From contig JAKIXL010000020.1 of NCBI GenBank assembly GCA_022709105.1, positions 1-15,770 of the forward strand: DNA of 15,770 nucleotides, read 5' to 3'. The DNA is from Thermoplasmatota archaeon. Lineage in GTDB: Archaea; Thermoplasmatota; Thermoplasmata; Methanomassiliicoccales; Methanomassiliicoccaceae. Both the position numbers and the translations under genes were made by a program. The notes under the pieces are model-generated. The model was not told where the DNA came from. It ran no database searches and saw only the letters and a list, made by a program, of their open reading frames with translations. Of the stretch, positions 13,265 to 15,770 are shown piece after piece; position 1 is the first letter of the stretch; every line of letters begins with the position of its first letter.

Positions 13265-15276
13265 CGCAGCAGCCGGGCGTTGACCGCCACCACGATGGTG
13301 GAGATGCTCATCAGGGCCGCGCCCGCCGCCGGGGTCAGCACCACGCCCTGCGATGCCAGGACGCCGGCGGCCATAGGGATGGCAACGGCGTTGTACCCGG
13401 TCGCGTAGATCAGGTTCTGCACCATCTTGGAGTATGTCCTCTTCGACAGGTCGATGACCTTTGGGACGTCACGGGGATCGTTGCGCACCAGGATTATGTC
13501 CGCCGAACTGACCGCGACGTCCGTGCCGGCGCCGATGGCGATGCCGATGTCGGCCTGCACCAGCGCCGGCGCGTCGTTCACCCCGTCGCCCACCATGGCC
13601 ACGACGTGCCCGCTCTGCATACAGGCAACCGCTGCAGCCTTCTCCTCCGGCCTCACCGAGGCTCGGAACTCATCCATCCCCAACTCCCTGGCCACGTCCT
13701 CCGCGACCTCAGGGCTGTCCCCAGTGATCATCACCGAGCGGATGCCCCTCGATCTCAGCTCGTCGATGGCCTCCTTCGACACCGGCCGGACCCTGTCGGC
13801 GAGAGCGAAGGCCGCCTGCGCCCTGCCCTGGCAGGCCAGGAGCACCACCGTGCGGCCTCCCGCGGAAAGAGGGGCGAGGTCCGGCACCCCCTCGATGCCC
13901 ATCTCCGCCGCAGCGGAGGGAGAGAGCATCAGCGCCTCTCGGCCGCTCACCATCGCTCGCGCCCCCTTGCCCGGCAGGGCGCGGAACTCGATGGCCTCCA
14001 TGGGCTCGAGGCCGCGCTCCCTGGCCGACGCCACGATGCCCCGGGCGATGGAGTGCTCCGAGTAGGACTCCACGGCCGCAGCGGCGCGGAGCGCTTCATC
14101 CTCGCTCATGCCGCCGTACGGCGTGATGCCTACCACCCGGAAGTCTCCCTCGGTTAGGGTGCCGGTCTTGTCGAACACCACGGTGTCCACGTTCCTCGCC
14201 CGCTCGAAGGCGTTCCTTTCCCGGACCAGGAAGCCGGAGCGGGCCGCGAGGACGGTGGATATCGCCACCACCAGGGGGATGGCGAGGCCCAGGGCATGAG
14301 GGCAGCAGATCACCATGACCGTCACCGCCCGCTCCACCGCGAAGCCGGCGCTCTCGCCGGCCAGCAGCCAGGCCGCGAAGGTCAGCGCCCCGCTGGCCAG
14401 AGCGATGACGGTCAGCAGCAAGGCCGCGCGATCGGCGATGTCCTGGCTGCGGGACCGGCTCTCCTGGGCCCGGCGGACCAGGTCGATGACCTGGCTGAGG
14501 TAGGTATCACGGCCGGTGCGCGTGACCTTGATGGTCAGCGAGCCCTCGCCGTTGACGGAGCCGCCGATGGCCTGATCGCCCGGCCGCTTGCCCACCGGAC
14601 GGGACTCACCGGTCAGCAGCGACTCGTTGACGTCGCTCTCCCCGCTCACCACCTCGCCGTCAGTGGGCACCTTGGAGCCGGGACGGACGAGCACGATGTC
14701 CCCAAGCATAAGCTCCCGGGAGGGGACCTTCACGACCTCTCCGCCCCGGACGACCTCGGCCTCCGCCGGCAGCATTCGAGCGAGCTCCTCCAGCGCCCTC
14801 GACGCGCCCCGCATCGAGCGCATCTCCAGGTAGTGGCCCAGCAGCATCACGTCGATCAGGGTGGCCAGCTCCCAGAAGAAGACCGTACCCTGGATGAGCA
14901 GCACCGAGGCGGCGCTGTACACATAGGCCACGGTGATGGCCAGGCCGATGAGCGTCATCATGCCCGGGAGACGCTCCCTCAGCTCTCGGACAAGACCCGT
15001 AAGGAACGGCCAGCCGCCATAGGCGTAAACAATGGTGGAAAGCGCCAGAAGCGAAAGGTCGGCGAACGGCACCTCCAATGATACGCCGAACAGCTGCTGG
15101 ACCTCGGGCGTGAGAGCAAGGATGGGCGCTGTAAGGATGACGCAAACGATGAAACGGCGCAGCATGTCCTTTGCCATATCTCCATGGCCTATGCTCCGAT
15201 GCCTGTCCTGCTCACCTATGCCGTGCTCCATCGGAAGGTCGTGACCGGCCTGGGAATGGTCCTCGTGGTTCTCCAT
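13261..15276 (-). CDS. copB: Heavy-metal P-type ATPase, P1B-3 (CopB-like) copper exporter
   Basis: A 671-residue ATP-driven metal pump of the cytoplasmic membrane. The N-terminus (residues 1-35) is rich in His and Met (HEDH, MEHG, DRHR, GHGDM) and has no CxxC domain. The core has all P-type motifs: TGES (222-225, actuator), CPH (325-327, membrane metal site), DKTGT with phosphorylated D369, HS in SEHSIA (nucleotide domain), and GDGVNDA (563-569). CPH together with a His-rich tail and MSISTIVVAVNA in the last helix places it in subgroup P1B-3, whose members export Cu(II)/Cu(I). Metal choice is inferred from motifs. No clear Shine-Dalgarno is seen. It follows the MFS gene by 41 bases on the same strand and is coupled to the YkgJ gene downstream, so the three may share a transcript. 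Confidence 0.93.
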   Translation of the reverse strand: MENHEDHSQAGHDLPMEHGIGEQDRHRSIGHGDMAKDMLRRFIVCVILTAPILALTPEVQQLFGVSLEVPFADLSLLALSTIVYAYGGWPFLTGLVRELRERLPGMMTLIGLAITVAYVYSAASVLLIQGTVFFWELATLIDVMLLGHYLEMRSMRGASRALEELARMLPAEAEVVRGGEVVKVPSRELMLGDIVLVRPGSKVPTDGEVVSGESDVNESLLTGESRPVGKRPGDQAIGGSVNGEGSLTIKVTRTGRDTYLSQVIDLVRRAQESRSRSQDIADRAALLLTVIALASGALTFAAWLLAGESAGFAVERAVTVMVICCPHALGLAIPLVVAISTVLAARSGFLVRERNAFERARNVDTVVFDKTGTLTEGDFRVVGITPYGGMSEDEALRAAAAVESYSEHSIARGIVASARERGLEPMEAIEFRALPGKGARAMVSGREALMLSPSAAAEMGIEGVPDLAPLSAGGRTVVLLACQGRAQAAFALADRVRPVSKEAIDELRSRGIRSVMITGDSPEVAEDVARELGMDEFRASVRPEEKAAAVACMQSGHVVAMVGDGVNDAPALVQADIGIAIGAGTDVAVSSADIILVRNDPRDVPKVIDLSKRTYSKMVQNLIYATGYNAVAIPMAAGVLASQGVVLTPAAGAALMSISTIVVAVNARLLR

Positions 15277-15317
15277 GCATCATTGATGGGAGCTATCGGG
15301 AGTTCAACCTGCCCTCA

Positions 15318-15770
15318 TCACGGGGTTGTTTCCACGGGCACGGCCTCGGGTCGATGGTCCTCCATGCGCATGATGGCCGGCATGAACATCGATCCCAGGG
15401 CGGTGAACACCATCGCCGAGCCCCCCAGGAGGAACCATGCCTGGATGCCGATAAGCTCTGAGATGGGGCCGGCGAGAACGAGGCCCACCGGGGTCATGGC
15501 CGCCACTCCCGAGCCCAGGATGGCGAGCACCCGGCCCTGGTAGTCCGCCCGCACGCCCCTCTGCATTATGGCCACGATCGTGCCGTTGATGATCGGCAGC
15601 GAGAGACCGATGAGCAGGCATCCGAAGGCCGCCCATATGTAACCGCTAGGCGGCAGCAGGCCGATCAGACCGACACCCAGGCCGCACATACCGGTCGCGG
15701 CCATGCAGGTCACGATCTTCCTCGAGGTCCCTCCCCAGACGCCGAGAGCGAGCCCCCCGGTGATCATGCC
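15318..15770 (-). CDS. MFS transporter, C-terminal part (N-terminus outside the window)
   Basis: About 150 residues of a multi-helix membrane protein whose frame runs off the window end. The helices are hydrophobic and Gly-rich, with a cytoplasmic loop carrying ADYQGRVLA. The pattern LPIINGTIVAIMQ, then V-x-A-D-x-Q-G-R-V, then TPVGLVLAGPISE is typical of the second half of DHA3/EntS-type major facilitator exporters (drug, macrolide or siderophore efflux). The substrate cannot be told from this fragment. The ATG at 15767 is internal. It lies 41 bases upstream of the copper ATPase gene on the same strand, with no terminator seen between them, so co-transcription is possible. Confidence 0.82.
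   Translation of the reverse strand, partial: GMITGGLALGVWGGTSRKIVTCMAATGMCGLGVGLIGLLPPSGYIWAAFGCLLIGLSLPIINGTIVAIMQRGVRADYQGRVLAILGSGVAAMTPVGLVLAGPISELIGIQAWFLLGGSAMVFTALGSMFMPAIMRMEDHRPEAVPVETTP

Noticed and set aside
14296..15081. 261-residue plus-strand open frame
   Set aside because: Antisense shadow of the copper ATPase, with His/Arg/Gln-rich composition typical of GC-rich antisense frames.
1..15770. CRISPR array, long direct repeats or defence system
   Set aside because: No regularly spaced repeats, cas-like or known defence-gene motifs were seen on either strand.

Overview
This GC-rich window looks archaeal, most likely from a Thermoplasmatota/Methanomassiliicoccales-type euryarchaeon. 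The placement is inferred, not proven. The grounds are: the archaeal gene order regulator / HMG-CoA synthase / thiolase / DUF35 protein; TATA boxes sitting about 25-40 bases ahead of starts, including two that predict nearly leaderless mRNAs; a tRNA-Pro gene; and families common in methanogens (DUF1638, COG1237-type metallo-beta-lactamase, zinc-ribbon membrane proteins). Of 18 genes whose stop I could read, 11 end in TGA, 7 in TAG and none in TAA, so TAG is an ordinary stop here.

Layout. 1-1026 (+) is the 3' end of a long helical/coiled-coil protein. 1112-4458 (-) is a four-gene operon: HTH regulator, HMG-CoA synthase, thiolase-like protein, DUF35 zinc-ribbon/OB protein. Its genes overlap by 4 and 1 bases or are separated by 10 bases with a strong Shine-Dalgarno site, and a TATA box lies just before the regulator. 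4647-5461 holds a small winged-helix protein (+) and a membrane-anchored surface protein (-) that meet tail to tail. 5462-6114 is gene-poor, with a transposase remnant and tRNA-Pro(CGG). 6115-10241 (+) carries a membrane protein, an MBL-fold enzyme, an aldo/keto reductase overlapping a GNAT acetyltransferase, and an alpha/beta hydrolase. 10251-11767 (-) has a DUF1638 protein and a zinc-ribbon four-helix membrane protein. 11907-12857 (+) is a ROK sugar kinase. 12848-15770 (-) has a YkgJ-type cysteine-cluster protein, a CopB-type copper P-type ATPase and the C-terminal part of an MFS transporter.

The main discovery candidate is in the operon. In methanogens its three enzymes form one complex that makes HMG-CoA, the entry to mevalonate and archaeal lipids. 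Here HMG-CoA synthase keeps its Glu/Cys/His catalytic set (E81, C113, H235) and the DUF35 protein keeps its four zinc cysteines. The thiolase subunit is full length and well conserved but has lost its catalytic signature: Gly at the nucleophilic Cys, Asp at the His of the GHP motif, and Tyr-Asn after the retained His of the HDxF motif. It is either a non-thiolytic scaffold subunit or a repurposed enzyme, comparable in principle to the DUF35-partnered thiolase-fold aldolases of steroid degradation. If so, acetoacetyl-CoA must come from elsewhere or the complex does another reaction.
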